Position numbers and translations under genes: made by a program. Below are positions 32,547-42,594 of a stretch of DNA of 64,000 bases, piece after piece. This DNA comes from Bianquea renquensis (lineage in GTDB: Bacteria > Bacillota > Clostridia > Lachnospirales > Bianqueaceae): NCBI RefSeq assembly GCF_014384895.1, contig NZ_JACRSQ010000009.1, forward strand, positions 62,001 to 126,000. The letters are read 5' to 3'. The notes under the pieces are model-generated. The model saw only the letters and a program-made list of their open reading frames with translations. It ran no database searches and was not told the DNA's origin. Positions within the stretch are counted from its first letter, which is position 1. The number at the start of each line of letters is the position of its first letter.

Positions 32547-35500
32547 ATGAATAAACGATTAGGTCAACTTTTATGTATCCTGGTTTCTTTTTGCTTGTTA
32601 GGCCAAACATTTCTTGCTAGCACGAGGCCGGTATTGGCAGACGCCATCCGGGTAGTGTATCTAAATGGTTCAGTGGAATCCTCCGGTAATGGTACGACCC
32701 CAGAGATGGCGGTCAAAACCCTAGGGGAGGCCTACTCGTTGTTGGATGCGGATAATGCTATGGCGCAAAATATAATTGTTGTCTGCGGTGACACGGCAAT
32801 TGATCTGAGCAGTACCGTGACACTACCTGCAAAAGAAGCAACCATTACGGGAGCATACGGAGATACAGACTATGAGGCCTCCCTTGCCGGAAGTGACGGA
32901 AATGGGAAGATTTCATTGCAAGCGGATACAACCATCGAAAATCTGAATTTTAGTTTCGTAAATGCAAGTCAGCTGGAAAACAAGAATCATAAATTAATCC
33001 TAAAGCATACAGGTTCTACGCCGACGGTAGCAGGTTCCGATATTGAAGTATACAGCGGAACCTATGTCAATGTTTATGCGGATGCACCCGATGGCGATGC
33101 CACTTTGCGGATATACGGCGGTACAATTTCGAATCTTGCGATTTCCAGCAATTCTATGAATAAACTAAACATATTGATTGCAGGCGGGACAATTACAAAC
33201 GTATATGGCGGCCGCCGCTGGGGTTCTGTAACCATCGACACTGTCAATATTACCCTCGAGGGTGCGCCGAAGATTGCGGCGATCAATGGAAAGTATAATC
33301 TCGCGCAGTCATCGCAGACGGAGAGCTGGCTGAATTTCTGTGAATATAGCGGAAATTTTGGATACACACTCCGCAATATTGACCATATCGCTGTTTCCGC
33401 CGCAGAGGGAGAGACGGCTGCAACCTTTTCCTCCCTTCAAGCCGCATATGCCAACAGCAGAGAAGGCGGAACGATAGTGCTGAGGGCGCCTGTGGTCATA
33501 GATCAGTCCGTCTTTTCCGGAAATCATACCGGTACCGTGGAGATAATCGGGGAAACGGCAGGGCAGGCTGTGACTTTTACCACGGATTGCGCTGTCTTTA
33601 CGGGAGATTTTAAATTTGACGGTCTCACGCTGAATTTTTCCCAGGAGGAATCGAGTCCGACAATCCTCTTTCACCCTGTGGGAAAAGCGCCGGTCTTTAC
33701 CTCGTCTACAGTCATCAATGGATATTATCAATTGCGGGCCATAACGGCTTCAGGTGGAGATATGAATCTTGATTTTGGAGAAAAACTTACGCAGCAGGAA
33801 ATAAACGGCTATGCCGCCATTACTGGCAGCACGGCCTATGAGCGATTTCAACAGACGATAGCAGGGCTGCCGGAGGAAGTTCCGGTACTTGCCATGAAAA
33901 ATATCAGTGCAGAAGACTATGGCACTGTATTGTATGTAGCCCCAGATGGCAGCGATACAACTGGAGACGGATCTCTGACCTCACCCTTTGCGACGCCGAA
34001 GCATGCCCTGGAAGCGGTGACACAGTTGTCAGTACTCCAGCGCGCAGAAGGCGTGGCCATTTTCTTCCGGGAGGGCAAGTATGCTGTCACAGAAGGGTTA
34101 GCCATCAGCGACGCCCATGGCGATCCGATCAGCAGAACGAAGCTCACCCTGGCGGCATATGAGAACGAAAACGTTGCATTTGTCGGCGGGTCATCCCTCA
34201 CGGGCAGCGATTTTCAGCTGGCGACAGAAACGGGAATCGGATCGGAAGACTGGAACCGTTTGAACAGCGCAGCGAAGGGCAAAGTCTACGTGGCGGATCT
34301 GGCACAGCTTGGGCTGACAGAGTACTATCAATTTAAGGAAGAGAAAAATGGAGGCGCGCCGGCGCTGACGGTCAACGGCACACAGATGACCATCGCCCGC
34401 TACCCGGACGTAGGGGAGGTAACCATCAAGCGGGTGATCGATTCCGGATTGAATGGCGGTTCCTGCTTTGAGCTACAGGATACAACCCCCCTGAACTGGA
34501 AAAATACTGGACGCATTTACGTGCGGGGGTCATTCTGGGCAGAGTGGTGGAAAACCGTCGGACGGATTACGGAGATCAATGCTGAGCAGCGATCCATCAA
34601 GACCAACGGATATCTTGGCTGGTCCAGGGAAGGCATGAAAGCGGCTTCAAGCAATACACATTATTATTATAACGTATTGGAAGAGCTGTCGATTCCGGGG
34701 GAGTGGTTCTTAGATGAAGACACAGACCGGCTCTACGTGTATCCGATGGACGGCGCAATGCAGCCCTCAGATGTGGTGTGTACCACCACCACAAGCGCCG
34801 AGTATCTCGTAACCGTGTCTGGGGCTTCCAATGTTTTAATCAGTGGTATTACATTTGAAGTGGGCAATGGAGGCATCAGGATCGAGAACAGCGAGAATGT
34901 TTTATTGCAGCGCTGCACCGTGCAGGATATGAGCAGCTATGGCGTCGATATCTATGAATCCTTTAAATGCGGCATGACGTATTCTACCATCCGGCGCACA
35001 AGTTATGTTGCGTTTCAGTCCTCCGTATCGGCACAGACGCGAAGACAGCTGACGCCTTCCCGCTGTTTCTTGCAGAACAGCTTAATCCAAGATATTCAAG
35101 TGACCGCCTGTCAAATATTGGGGGTGGGGGATATCTTCTCCCACAATACGGTGCAATACACCCGCAGTATGGGCGTCTCGGTTGTGGGAACAGAATGCAT
35201 TTTAGAATACAATGAAATGACGGCGCAATCCTACGCACAGCGAGATGCCGGCGCATTTTACGTGTCGGGAGCCGCCTACAATGTAGGAAACGTGATACGC
35301 CATAACTATATCCATGATTCCAATCCGCCCGGCACGAACAATGCCCGTGGAATTTATATGGACGACGGGTGTTCCGGAAATTACGCCTATGAGAATGTTG
35401 TAGAAAACATGTCCTACGGGATTTTTGTCCACTGTGGGGATGACAATGTGTATAAGCAGAATACCCTCATAGACTGCCACGTGAGTGCCGAAGTATCGGA

Positions 35501-37778
35501 TGGCGCTTCCACGACGGCCAATTTAGCGTCCAGCACATATTATAGCTTTTATAATGGAATGGTCAACTGGTATGCGCAGGTCAAGGATGGCCCCTGGGAG
35601 ACACGATACCCGTACTACGAGGATATGGCGGAAAAATGTGGGACCGCAATTGAGGCTTGGGAGGACAATGACACAGAGAATGCCACCCTTGCCTATGTTC
35701 GGGCTGCAACGGGTAATACCTTCACCGGCAACAAAATCATCAACAGTCCTGCCATCAATACCAACACCTATGCGGCGCCCTATACGGTGCTCAGCGATAA
35801 TCAAAATCTATCATTGACCACCGAGGAAGAGAAGTTGGCCTACACCCGCAGTTCCGACCTCTATGAAAAGCTAGGATTTACCAATTCACAGCTTCCCGGT
35901 GACGCACTCGCCATGGGATCCCCGCTGTCCCTGCTCACCCCGACACAGAATGAGTCAGTTAACGCTGAACAAGTCAATTTCAAATGGAAAAAGCTGGGCG
36001 GTGTCAATTTCTATGTGTTGACCATTGCCAAAGATGCAAATTTTACTCAGGACGTCAGGGACTTTACAACATCGGAGGCGGAGTACAAAGTTGAATTAGC
36101 GGGCTACGAGCAGGAGTATTACTGGAAGGTGCAGGCGATATCCCTGGCGAAATACAATTACGGCCAGACGGTTACCTCCGCTGTAGGGCCCTTTGTATTT
36201 ACCCTTGGCACAGGACTGTCTGCCACGGATGTGAGGTATTACACTCCCGACGTGGATGGCGTGCGCGATGCCGCGTATGCCAGTTCCGCGAGGATGGTGT
36301 TAGGACAGGAATACCAGGCGTCACCGGACGCCTCAGCCGTACCGGCCACGGATACAACTGCCACAGGCTACCTTATTTGGGACGAGAATAACCTGTATGT
36401 GTACGCCGACGTCAACAAAACAGGAATTTTCAGCAATCCTCTGCTCAACGGGGGGACATCGGAAAACGCATATTTACAGGATTGCGTGCAGATTGACCTT
36501 CAGACGAAGAATTCACAGCTATACTCAGTGATTGTACACGGAGATGGAGATGGCTACTACTGTACACTCAATGGCTGGACGGGCGATGCAAAGTACGCTG
36601 TCGTGCCAAAAGCGGATGGGTCCGGCTACTCCGTAGAATTTGCGGTTCCCTTTGGCGAAGGGATGCAGGCGGGGGATGAAGTGGAGATTCGCTTCCGGGA
36701 GACGAGTGCAGACGCAACCCGCTGGGCGAACTATCTGGAGCAGGTTGCCGCAGGTACAGCTACCGCACAGCAGGCCCCTGTTTTCCGCTATGGCAATTCC
36801 GACGTAACGACCTATACACTTTCATCCGAGACTTGGAGTGAGGAGAGCAAAATCCTTCGCACTGCGCCGGTAGTGGATGGAAGGCTGGACACCGCGTATC
36901 TGCGCAGCGCGCGCACGGAGCTTGGCCCTATGTGTTACGCCCTCTTGAACGATGTAGAGGAGCAAGAGACCACCGGCTTTCTCTACATGCTCTGGGACGA
37001 TACGAATCTCTATTATTATGCCGATATTTCAACGGCCAGCATCAACAGCAACCCATTATTGGATGCCTATCTAGCAGCGGGGGATCTGACAAAATGGCGT
37101 ACCTTTATCCGCTTTGAAGACTGCGTGCAGCTAAGTGTGAAGACAGAAATCGGGACGGCCCATGTTACGACGATTCACGCAGACGGTCAGGCATACTTGA
37201 ACAGCTATGATAACAGTACCCAGGGGAATTATGTTGTCCGAGTCAAAGAGGACGGTTCTGGATACATCGTGGAAGCGGCTGTTCCGTGGAGAGATAGTTC
37301 CGTAGCCGCGGGGCAGATCGTTGGAGTGCATTTCCAGGCGAATTCCATCGACAATACTGGCATGTCGCCGGTGGATACCGCCAAAACGAAATTTGCATAT
37401 TATCAGACGATTGCAGCGGAATACGGAATTGATACACCGTACAACGGACAGGAGGCAATCCGTCAGACGCCGCTGTATCTGTACCGCAATGAGGATAATA
37501 CCTACCGTTGGTTTGATCTGACGGCTGATACCTATGTTGCGCCGAGATTTCGAATTACCTTCAACTTAGAGCCAGACAATACCCTACTTGTTGTGAAACA
37601 AAATGGGACAGTGATTGCGCCCCAGGCGGACGGCACCTATCTCCTTCCGGAAGGCGAATACACGTGGTCAGCTACCGCCAAAGGGTATGAAGCGGTGGAG
37701 GACATGACCTTTACCGTTGCCGGTGTCAAACAGATACCGGTTACACTGACAGCCCTTGCAGATGAAACGCCACAGTAG
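32547..37778 (+). CDS. Large secreted beta-helix protein with two CBM9-like domains
   Basis: The 1743-residue protein starts with a signal peptide (cleavage probably after ADA, about residue 33). Residues about 34-450 are Gly/Thr-rich with beta-helix-like strands. A second module begins with YVAPDGSDTTGDGSLTSPF near 462 and runs into a right-handed parallel beta-helix at about 760-980, resembling GH141/GH120-type enzymes. A fibronectin-III-like segment follows near 1129-1225. Two carbohydrate-binding (CBM9-like) domains lie at about 1231-1415 and 1437-1652, and a PEGA-like domain is at the C-terminus. There is no LPxTG, SLH or other wall anchor, so it is probably released. A glycan-degrading role is inferred from fold and neighbours; the catalytic residues are not identified. 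Confidence 0.82.
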   Translation: MNKRLGQLLCILVSFCLLGQTFLASTRPVLADAIRVVYLNGSVESSGNGTTPEMAVKTLGEAYSLLDADNAMAQNIIVVCGDTAIDLSSTVTLPAKEATITGAYGDTDYEASLAGSDGNGKISLQADTTIENLNFSFVNASQLENKNHKLILKHTGSTPTVAGSDIEVYSGTYVNVYADAPDGDATLRIYGGTISNLAISSNSMNKLNILIAGGTITNVYGGRRWGSVTIDTVNITLEGAPKIAAINGKYNLAQSSQTESWLNFCEYSGNFGYTLRNIDHIAVSAAEGETAATFSSLQAAYANSREGGTIVLRAPVVIDQSVFSGNHTGTVEIIGETAGQAVTFTTDCAVFTGDFKFDGLTLNFSQEESSPTILFHPVGKAPVFTSSTVINGYYQLRAITASGGDMNLDFGEKLTQQEINGYAAITGSTAYERFQQTIAGLPEEVPVLAMKNISAEDYGTVLYVAPDGSDTTGDGSLTSPFATPKHALEAVTQLSVLQRAEGVAIFFREGKYAVTEGLAISDAHGDPISRTKLTLAAYENENVAFVGGSSLTGSDFQLATETGIGSEDWNRLNSAAKGKVYVADLAQLGLTEYYQFKEEKNGGAPALTVNGTQMTIARYPDVGEVTIKRVIDSGLNGGSCFELQDTTPLNWKNTGRIYVRGSFWAEWWKTVGRITEINAEQRSIKTNGYLGWSREGMKAASSNTHYYYNVLEELSIPGEWFLDEDTDRLYVYPMDGAMQPSDVVCTTTTSAEYLVTVSGASNVLISGITFEVGNGGIRIENSENVLLQRCTVQDMSSYGVDIYESFKCGMTYSTIRRTSYVAFQSSVSAQTRRQLTPSRCFLQNSLIQDIQVTACQILGVGDIFSHNTVQYTRSMGVSVVGTECILEYNEMTAQSYAQRDAGAFYVSGAAYNVGNVIRHNYIHDSNPPGTNNARGIYMDDGCSGNYAYENVVENMSYGIFVHCGDDNVYKQNTLIDCHVSAEVSDGASTTANLASSTYYSFYNGMVNWYAQVKDGPWETRYPYYEDMAEKCGTAIEAWEDNDTENATLAYVRAATGNTFTGNKIINSPAINTNTYAAPYTVLSDNQNLSLTTEEEKLAYTRSSDLYEKLGFTNSQLPGDALAMGSPLSLLTPTQNESVNAEQVNFKWKKLGGVNFYVLTIAKDANFTQDVRDFTTSEAEYKVELAGYEQEYYWKVQAISLAKYNYGQTVTSAVGPFVFTLGTGLSATDVRYYTPDVDGVRDAAYASSARMVLGQEYQASPDASAVPATDTTATGYLIWDENNLYVYADVNKTGIFSNPLLNGGTSENAYLQDCVQIDLQTKNSQLYSVIVHGDGDGYYCTLNGWTGDAKYAVVPKADGSGYSVEFAVPFGEGMQAGDEVEIRFRETSADATRWANYLEQVAAGTATAQQAPVFRYGNSDVTTYTLSSETWSEESKILRTAPVVDGRLDTAYLRSARTELGPMCYALLNDVEEQETTGFLYMLWDDTNLYYYADISTASINSNPLLDAYLAAGDLTKWRTFIRFEDCVQLSVKTEIGTAHVTTIHADGQAYLNSYDNSTQGNYVVRVKEDGSGYIVEAAVPWRDSSVAAGQIVGVHFQANSIDNTGMSPVDTAKTKFAYYQTIAAEYGIDTPYNGQEAIRQTPLYLYRNEDNTYRWFDLTADTYVAPRFRITFNLEPDNTLLVVKQNGTVIAPQADGTYLLPEGEYTWSATAKGYEAVEDMTFTVAGVKQIPVTLTALADETPQ

Positions 37779-37808
37779 CCGGGGAAGCGGCTGCACAGGG
37801 GGACAATC

Positions 37809-39086
37809 ATGATCGAAGCATTTCAATCACAAAACACGGTTGCATTTATCGGTGACAGCAATACATCCGCCGAAGCGACAACCATCGCCTATCCACAGTT
37901 TGTTCAGTATTGTTACCGCACCCGTTTTCCAGAACGGACAATCCAGATGGTAAACTGCGGTGTGGCCGGGGATACGTATGCAGGCGCGGTACGGCGAATG
38001 GACTGGGATATCCTTTCAAATCGGGCGACCCACGCGGTGATTCAGCTTGGCACCAACGACGTGGAGTATGAGCAGTATCCGCGAGGTAACGCCATCAATC
38101 ATTGGAAGCTGGACTGCGCGGCTAGGGCATGTGGGAAACTTGTGGAGACTCTGCAAAGTCATCAGGTGTCGCCCATATTGCTTCTGCCCGGAGGATTTTA
38201 CGAGGGGAGGGACCATCCCCGCGCAGAGACCTTTCTGGGAGCGAATGCAGCACTTGCGGAGCTTGGCCATCGAATCAAGGAGGTCTTTGAGGGATCCCAA
38301 ATTCCCGTGCTGGATCTGGGCCCTGTGTTCAGGCAGATGGGGGAGACCATGCCTCCTATAACAATGACTCCCGACCGCATTCATTTTCGCGCGGTGATGC
38401 ATCTGCTCATAGCAGCGGTTTTGACCATGGAGCAGGGATTTGGTTCAGTGGTGGCCTCAGCGCGGATCGGAAGCCATATAAGCACCCACCGGGCTACTGT
38501 GCAGGATGTGAACACAAGCTCAAGTGCCGCCTCCTTTACGTATAGACCTGAATCCTTCCCCTGTTATGACAGTGAACCATATCGAGAGCTTGACGCATAT
38601 TTTCCCATAACAGAAAGATTCAATCAGGAAATCCTTGCAGTGGAAGGCTTAGATGAGGGACGGTACCTGCTTGCCCTGAATGGGCGGGATGTAGGGATTT
38701 ACACGGCGGCGGAGGTCGCCGCTGGCATCAACATCGCCTGTTCAGAGGCAAATCCCAATAGGCAGATTTCGGCAGAGCTGTACCGTCTACTCTGCGCGGA
38801 GTGGTATACACCCATGCATGATTTGCGCCGCCTTGCCTATCAGATTGTACGCTGTAAGGAACGAGGAATTGATCTTCAGCGGATCCCAGGGTATCGTGTC
38901 GAAGAAAGCCAGGGCGTGGAGCCAGCATTTTTGGAATTTTGTGGTCCCCACTATGAGACGATTCTTCAGTTGTTCCGCCATCGGGAAGCGAATGAAGCCA
39001 GACTCACAGAGCTGCTGGCGGAAGCAGATGGAATAGGCGGGCCCACCGCCTCACGTGTTACGGTGCGTCAAGTGGGAATTGGTTGA
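37809..39086 (+). CDS. SGNH/GDSL hydrolase with an extra C-terminal domain
   Basis: The 425-residue protein has a complete SGNH domain in its first 205 residues: GDSN at 15-18 (S17), the glycine block NCGVAGDT, GTND at 81-84, and D189/H192 in TPDRIHF. Residues about 215-425 form a second domain that I do not recognise. There is no signal peptide, so it should act inside the cell, probably removing acetyl or other acyl groups from imported oligosaccharides. It lies between the secreted beta-helix protein and the DUF5107 protein in the same direction. Only the catalytic blocks are shared with the shorter SGNH protein at 4.1 kb. Confidence 0.82.
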   Translation: MIEAFQSQNTVAFIGDSNTSAEATTIAYPQFVQYCYRTRFPERTIQMVNCGVAGDTYAGAVRRMDWDILSNRATHAVIQLGTNDVEYEQYPRGNAINHWKLDCAARACGKLVETLQSHQVSPILLLPGGFYEGRDHPRAETFLGANAALAELGHRIKEVFEGSQIPVLDLGPVFRQMGETMPPITMTPDRIHFRAVMHLLIAAVLTMEQGFGSVVASARIGSHISTHRATVQDVNTSSSAASFTYRPESFPCYDSEPYRELDAYFPITERFNQEILAVEGLDEGRYLLALNGRDVGIYTAAEVAAGINIACSEANPNRQISAELYRLLCAEWYTPMHDLRRLAYQIVRCKERGIDLQRIPGYRVEESQGVEPAFLEFCGPHYETILQLFRHREANEARLTELLAEADGIGGPTASRVTVRQVGIG

Positions 39087-39167
39087 TACGAAAGATTAGC
39101 TTTTAAGGCCGCCGCAGATTTATATTTGCGGCGCATCCTTTGCAATACATTGATTTAGATGGAGGAT

Positions 39168-39270
39168 AGTGCGAAAAATAAGCTTGATCGCTTATTTTTC
39201 ACACGGCTATTTGTGCCGGAGCGTCACAAATAGCTCTGGTGGCAGAATTCGCCGCTGTCGCTAACGCTCC
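39168..39270 (+). repeat. Hairpin element, copy B, in front of the DUF5107/TPR gene
   Basis: This 103-bp copy matches copy A in hairpin 1 (39169-39183 with 39190-39204, one mismatch) and hairpin 2 (GCTATTTGTG 39206-39215 with CACAAATAGC 39225-39234). The loop CCGGAGCGT is identical. One base pair of hairpin 2 is swapped from A-T to T-A relative to copy A. Hairpin 3 is shortened to a GGCAGAATTCGCC stem. ACGCTCC (39264-39270) pairs perfectly with GGAGCGT of the loop. A Shine-Dalgarno-like AGATGGAGGAT (39157-39167) on the left partly repeats the right-hand AGAATGGAGATT. Confidence 0.82.
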
Positions 39271-39285
39271 AGAATGGAGATTTTT

Positions 39286-42200
39286 ATGAGAGAACAGGTA
39301 ACTGTAACTGACGGCAGCCTTGTCTTGCCCACATATCCAGAGCCGCCGGCGGAAGTGCTGCCAATGTTTGCCGAAAACCGAGTTCATCAGCGTACATCCG
39401 GTAACCCATACCCGAACCCTGTGGTACTCCAAGTATGTCGGGAGAAGAAGGTTGAAAAATCATACCGCTGTATCACCCTGGAAAACGAGTATCTCAAACT
39501 TGAGATTCTTCCTGAGCTCGGGGGACGGATTTATTCTGCACTGGATAAAACGACAGGCTACGATTTTTTCTATAAGCAGCATGTGATCAAGCCCGCCCTG
39601 ATTGGGTGCCTTGGCTCGTGGATTTCGGGCGGTCTTGAATTTAACTGGCCATTTCACCATCGCGCCTCCACCTTTATGCCCGTGGATGTTTTTGTGGAGC
39701 GGACCGCGAGCCAAGGCGTGGTGGTGTGGCTGTCGGAGCATGATCCCATAGACCGGATGAAGGGCATGGTTGGCATCTGCCTGGAGCCCGGCCAGGCGAT
39801 CTTTGAGACGCGGATGCGCCTGTGCAACCGCACGCCGCTACGCCACTCGTTCCTCTGGTGGGAAAACACGGCTGTGCCGGTGAATGAGGCGTATCAGATT
39901 TTCTTTCCGCCGGATGTATCCTATGTCCAATTCCATTACAAGCGCTCCATCACCACCTACCCGGTGGCGTCCAACGCGCTGGGGGTATACAATGGCATTC
40001 GCTACCCGCAGGATACGGATATCTCCATGCATAAAAATACCCGTCAGCCAACCTCGTATTTTTGCGCGCCCTCCCAATATGACTTTTTTGGCGGGTATGA
40101 TCATGGCCGCCAGTGCGGCGTGGTACATGTTGCGAACCACCACATATCGCCAGGCAAAAAGCTGTTCACCTGGGCGTACAATCAGCTCGCCACATCATGG
40201 GAAAACGCGTTGACAGACGAGGATGGCGCCTATGCTGAATTGATGGCAGGCTCTTATTCCGACAATCAACCTGACTTTTCGTGGCTAGAGCCATATGAGA
40301 CCAAGTGTTTTTCTCAGTTCTGGTTTCCAGTGGGGGCCCTCGGTGTTCCGACTTACGCAAATCGTCAAGGGGCGCTGTACTGGGATGACACGGTGCTGCG
40401 GATTCAGTTGACGGGTAGCGCGGATGTGACGATCACCGTCACAGATGGCGATACAGAGATTTATAGTGCCGCCTGCGCGCTGAGAGCAGGTCGTGTGGCT
40501 GAATTCCCCGCTGGCTGTGCCGGAGCCGGCAGCCGTGTAAGGGTGACGGCGGGAGAGCGCCAATTGCTTGACTATACGGTACAGAAAAAGTCTCTGTATA
40601 ATCTACCTGAATGTACACAGGATATGCCCAACTTCAAGACAGTGGGCTCTGCGCAGGAGCTGTATCTCGAAGGGATACACGTGCAGCAATACCGCGACCC
40701 GGCAGTGGAGCCAGATGTATATTGGGAGGAAGCGCTACTCCGAGATCCGTGCCATATCCCGTCTCTCATATCCCTGGCCGATTACCGGTATCGCCAGTGC
40801 CGGTTTGACGATGCTTCCGAGCTGGCAGAGCGAGCGATAACTGTCATGACGCGGTATAACAAACGGCCTGAAAGCGGTCGGCTATACCAATTGCTTGGAT
40901 TGATCCGACTGGCGCAGCACAGGGAGGAGGATGCCTATGATTTGTTCTGGAAAGCATCGTGGAATATGGATACCTATAGCGCCGCCATGGTACAGATCGC
41001 TGCTGTGGAAGGCCGGTGGCATGACTATGAAGCAATGGCGGAGCACAGCGCGGAGGCTCTGCGGTATAATGGGGATCATCCATTAGGCGGCGTGTACCAC
41101 GCGCTGGCGCTGTGGGAACTCGGCCGGACAGAGGAAGCGCAGCAGGAGATAACCTTACTCATCCAAAAGGACCCGCTACACCATCTGGCGCGGTACGCCG
41201 CCGTGCTGTGCGGCGTAATGCCTGCGGATGAATTTTACGCTGCGCTGCACAGTGATCCAGCCCAGACTGCGCTGGATGTGTATTTTGATCTAGCCCAGGC
41301 CGGTTTTTCCGAAGCTGGAAAGGCGATGCTTCGCGGTATCGCGGAGCCAAATCTGGAAATCTGCCTTCTCCTGGGCGAATGCCACGAGGCAGAGCCGATG
41401 GCGCCGGCACACGCATATCCGTCCCGCATTGAAGAATACGAATTACTCCGACAGACAACAGAAGAGCACCCAGAGTTTGCCGAAGCGCAGTATCGCTTCG
41501 GCTGCCTCCTCTATTCAAAACGACAGTATGAGCGAGCGGCTGACTGCTTTAGGCGCGCGGTAGAGGAGCAGCCGGCCATGTACGCGGCGTACCGCAACCT
41601 GGCGGTTGCATATTATAGCCATTTGAACCGAAGGGAGGAGGCACTTCCCCTTCTGGAAAAAGCGCTGAGCCTTGCGCCCCAGGAAGAGCAGCTGGTGTTG
41701 GAAACGGCGTACGTCCGGGCAAAACTTGGTTTGCCGCCGGAGGAAACGGCGGCGTTTATCCGGAACCACAGCATGGAGATGAGTCGAGACGATCTCTTTG
41801 TGGAGCTTGCGAGGGCGTACAATTTGGCTGGGCAGTATGAACAGGCGCTGGACGTACTTCACGGCCACACCTTCGTGCCGTGTGAAGGCGGAGAACATGC
41901 GGTGGCGGATCAATACATGTTTGCGCAGCATGGGATTGGCCGCAAGCTTCTGGCGGCTGGACATTTGGACGCGGCGCTGGAAAAATTCCGCGCGGCAAAA
42001 ATCTTGCCACAAAATCTGGGCGCCGGGCTTTGGAACGAGGTCAAGCTGATTCCCCATGAGTTCTATGAGGCGCAGTGCCTGGACGGACTTGGCCGCAGGG
42101 CGGAAGCCGAGGCGGTGTATCAGCATATTCTTGCGCTGAAGATCGATTATTTCTCAGAAATGCATCTCAAAGAGCTTGCGTATTATCAGGCAGAAGCCTT

Positions 42201-42498
42201 AGTGCGGATGGGGGATTTCCTCTCCGCCCGTGCCGTGATGGACGCGTACCAAAAAAAGATCCGCCGCGGGCTAGGGGTGACGGATCCTGGTTATTATGAC
42301 ACGACGCCATTCTTTCTGTCCTACTGTGACAGCAGCAGGACAGCCCGCGCCGCTGTGATGCATCGTTTGCTGGGGTATTTTGCTTTGTTTGTGGGGGATG
42401 ACCGTGCAAAAGAGCATTTTAAACGGGCGTCCCAGCTGAATCCCATTGATCTGTACCCGCGGCTGGAGTTGAGAATGCTGGAGATCAATCGGCCGTAA
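39286..42498 (+). CDS. DUF5107-domain tetratricopeptide-repeat protein
   Basis: The 1070-residue protein has an N-terminal DUF5107 domain (about 30-360), a beta-sandwich resembling aldose-epimerase or galactose-mutarotase folds (NEYLKLEILPELGGRIYSALDK). A short linker domain follows, and then a long array of TPR-like helices (about 470-1060), for example EAQYRFGCLLYSKRQYERAA. There is no signal peptide. Such proteins recur in Firmicutes glycan-use clusters; the fold suggests sugar binding or a sugar-modifying role, with TPRs for protein contacts. The start is ATG 39286, placed after the hairpin element's GGAGA; an in-frame ATG at 39274 lies inside the Shine-Dalgarno. A bidirectional terminator follows. 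Confidence 0.82.
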   Translation: MREQVTVTDGSLVLPTYPEPPAEVLPMFAENRVHQRTSGNPYPNPVVLQVCREKKVEKSYRCITLENEYLKLEILPELGGRIYSALDKTTGYDFFYKQHVIKPALIGCLGSWISGGLEFNWPFHHRASTFMPVDVFVERTASQGVVVWLSEHDPIDRMKGMVGICLEPGQAIFETRMRLCNRTPLRHSFLWWENTAVPVNEAYQIFFPPDVSYVQFHYKRSITTYPVASNALGVYNGIRYPQDTDISMHKNTRQPTSYFCAPSQYDFFGGYDHGRQCGVVHVANHHISPGKKLFTWAYNQLATSWENALTDEDGAYAELMAGSYSDNQPDFSWLEPYETKCFSQFWFPVGALGVPTYANRQGALYWDDTVLRIQLTGSADVTITVTDGDTEIYSAACALRAGRVAEFPAGCAGAGSRVRVTAGERQLLDYTVQKKSLYNLPECTQDMPNFKTVGSAQELYLEGIHVQQYRDPAVEPDVYWEEALLRDPCHIPSLISLADYRYRQCRFDDASELAERAITVMTRYNKRPESGRLYQLLGLIRLAQHREEDAYDLFWKASWNMDTYSAAMVQIAAVEGRWHDYEAMAEHSAEALRYNGDHPLGGVYHALALWELGRTEEAQQEITLLIQKDPLHHLARYAAVLCGVMPADEFYAALHSDPAQTALDVYFDLAQAGFSEAGKAMLRGIAEPNLEICLLLGECHEAEPMAPAHAYPSRIEEYELLRQTTEEHPEFAEAQYRFGCLLYSKRQYERAADCFRRAVEEQPAMYAAYRNLAVAYYSHLNRREEALPLLEKALSLAPQEEQLVLETAYVRAKLGLPPEETAAFIRNHSMEMSRDDLFVELARAYNLAGQYEQALDVLHGHTFVPCEGGEHAVADQYMFAQHGIGRKLLAAGHLDAALEKFRAAKILPQNLGAGLWNEVKLIPHEFYEAQCLDGLGRRAEAEAVYQHILALKIDYFSEMHLKELAYYQAEALVRMGDFLSARAVMDAYQKKIRRGLGVTDPGYYDTTPFFLSYCDSSRTARAAVMHRLLGYFALFVGDDRAKEHFKRASQLNPIDLYPRLELRMLEINRP

Positions 42499-42507
42499 TT
42501 TGGACAA

Positions 42508-42540
42508 AAAAGGCACTGGACATAGGAACCAGTGCCTTTT
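42508..42540. terminator. Bidirectional terminator between the DUF5107 and GH51 genes
   Basis: AAAAGGCACTGG (42508-42519) is perfectly complementary to CCAGTGCCTTTT (42529-42540), giving T-runs on both strands. It lies between two convergent genes. Confidence 0.85.
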
Positions 42541-42594
42541 GGCGACTTTAGGGGGAGACCCCCTCTCTGACAAGCTTTCTCTGCGGTCTATCTG

